64,000 nt of DNA from Cardiocondyla obscurior. Taxonomy: Eukaryota > Arthropoda > Insecta > Hymenoptera > Formicidae. The stretch is taken from NCBI RefSeq assembly GCF_019399895.1, contig NC_091867.1, positions 9,499,501 through 9,563,500 of the forward strand. Reading direction: 5' to 3'. The position numbers were made by a program, and so were the translations under genes. The notes under the pieces were generated by a model. That model worked only from the letters and a program-made list of their open reading frames with translations. It did no database searches and had not been told where the DNA came from. Below are positions 63,299 to 64,000 of the stretch, one piece after another (within the stretch, counting starts at the first letter, position 1; each line of letters opens with the position of its first letter).

Positions 63299-64000
63299 TA
63301 AGTATTAATTAATAAAGATTATTTATATGCAATACTCTGTAAACGAATGTTCGTGTATCTACAGCTCGGATAACTGACCGTCGAATATTACGTATCAGAA
63401 TCGGAAATTCTGTCCGCGAAGACAATACGTGTTTACGTCCTTCCGGAAAGCCTACATCCCGATCAAGTCATGCCGAGCCGTTTGATTTCTCATCGATTTC
63501 CAATCGCGACGGCAAGCCAGTTTTTCCCAGCCGCGAGCTTGAGCCCGCGATGAATAATGTCATTCATCTCCGGCTTAACATTTCCCGCTCGTTAAGCCCG
63601 TGTCTGCGGCAGATCGGCCCAGGACTTTTGACGTGCTATCGATCGCGATTCTCGGTAACCGGAACGGCCGCCTCGGACGATTAGGGACTTCGGTCGCAGC
63701 AAACTGGTGGTAGTTGTATTACGGCTTAACAATTAGTAACTTTAAACTTTTGCCTCGCTTCTAAAAGGCTCACGACAATCGTCGTGGCCCGACGAATAGT
63801 CAAACAAACGTTTCATCAAATGGAAATACACGAGTCCCGCTGGCAAATATGTATTTTTAAACAGCCGCGAATATCGAGATCTCTTTTCATAAAAATCTTT
63901 TATTTAGAATTATAATATTTTAATCTGTAATTCTGTTATAATTTTGTAATTAATAAATTTAAAAAAAAAAAAAAGAAAAAAAGGAAAAAAAGGAAAAAAA

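Larger units (their letters stand above)
45992..64000. other. Probable otd 5' intron and upstream regulatory DNA
   Basis: Eighteen kilobases with no frame resembling a known protein. GC-rich blocks at about 46.0-46.5, 48.5-49.8, 50.2-51.0, 52.0-52.6, 54.4-55.9 and 61.9-62.6 kb carry long overlapping frames on both strands, which is typical of CpG-rich non-coding DNA rather than genes. The window ends in an A-rich tract. Confidence 0.55.

Noticed and set aside
1..64000. tRNA, rRNA and CRISPR features
   Set aside because: Scanned by eye for tRNA B-box-like words, rRNA cores and regular spaced repeats; none found. A covariance-model search would be decisive.

Overview
The window looks like nuclear DNA from an insect, most likely a hymenopteran and plausibly an ant. 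The recognisable proteins are insect-type. Coding exons are short and split by canonical GT-AG introns. Non-coding DNA alternates between AT-rich stretches and CpG-rich, GC-rich patches, a composition known from ants and bees. No prokaryotic, viral or CRISPR features were seen. The species call is inference.

Three protein-coding genes can be assembled exon by exon, all on the minus strand. (1) 2415-6400: a complete PIWI-clade Argonaute, best matched to AGO3 (11 coding exons, 888 aa, intact D-E-D-H catalytic tetrad). (2) 8667-36719: cGMP-dependent protein kinase, the foraging (for/PKG) gene. It has nine shared coding exons and three alternative first exons, at about 36.2-36.7, 21.8-22.05 and 18.2-18.7 kb. 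The first two encode leucine-zipper and pseudosubstrate ends matching mammalian PKG I-alpha and I-beta. The third encodes an unrelated N-terminus and, by reading phase, can only join the second shared exon, skipping the start of the first cyclic-nucleotide domain. (3) 40620-45492: an orthodenticle/Otx-class homeobox gene (otd, ocelliless), 6 coding exons, 329 aa, with a K50 homeodomain split by an intron.

Layout: 1-2.4 kb is gene-free; 2.4-6.4 kb is AGO3; 6.4-8.0 kb is intergenic; 8.0-37 kb is foraging, mostly intron; 37-40.6 kb is intergenic and AT-rich; 40.6-45.6 kb is otd; 45.6-64 kb is probably otd 5' intron and upstream regulatory DNA with no recognisable coding exon. The three genes are not functionally linked by sequence: AGO3 acts in germline piRNA silencing, foraging in cGMP signalling and behaviour, otd in head and eye patterning.

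Mobile and repeat features include a clear 226-bp TA-flanked MITE in a foraging intron, a decayed inverted-repeat element behind otd, a 60-bp tandem duplication beside a foraging splice acceptor, and a possible poly(A)-tailed retrocopy in an otd intron. Plus-strand splice-site pairs at 11.99-12.15 kb and 45.92-45.99 kb suggest antisense non-coding transcripts. Exon boundaries were set by reading splice sites and checking phase by hand; UTR limits and transcription starts are not determined.
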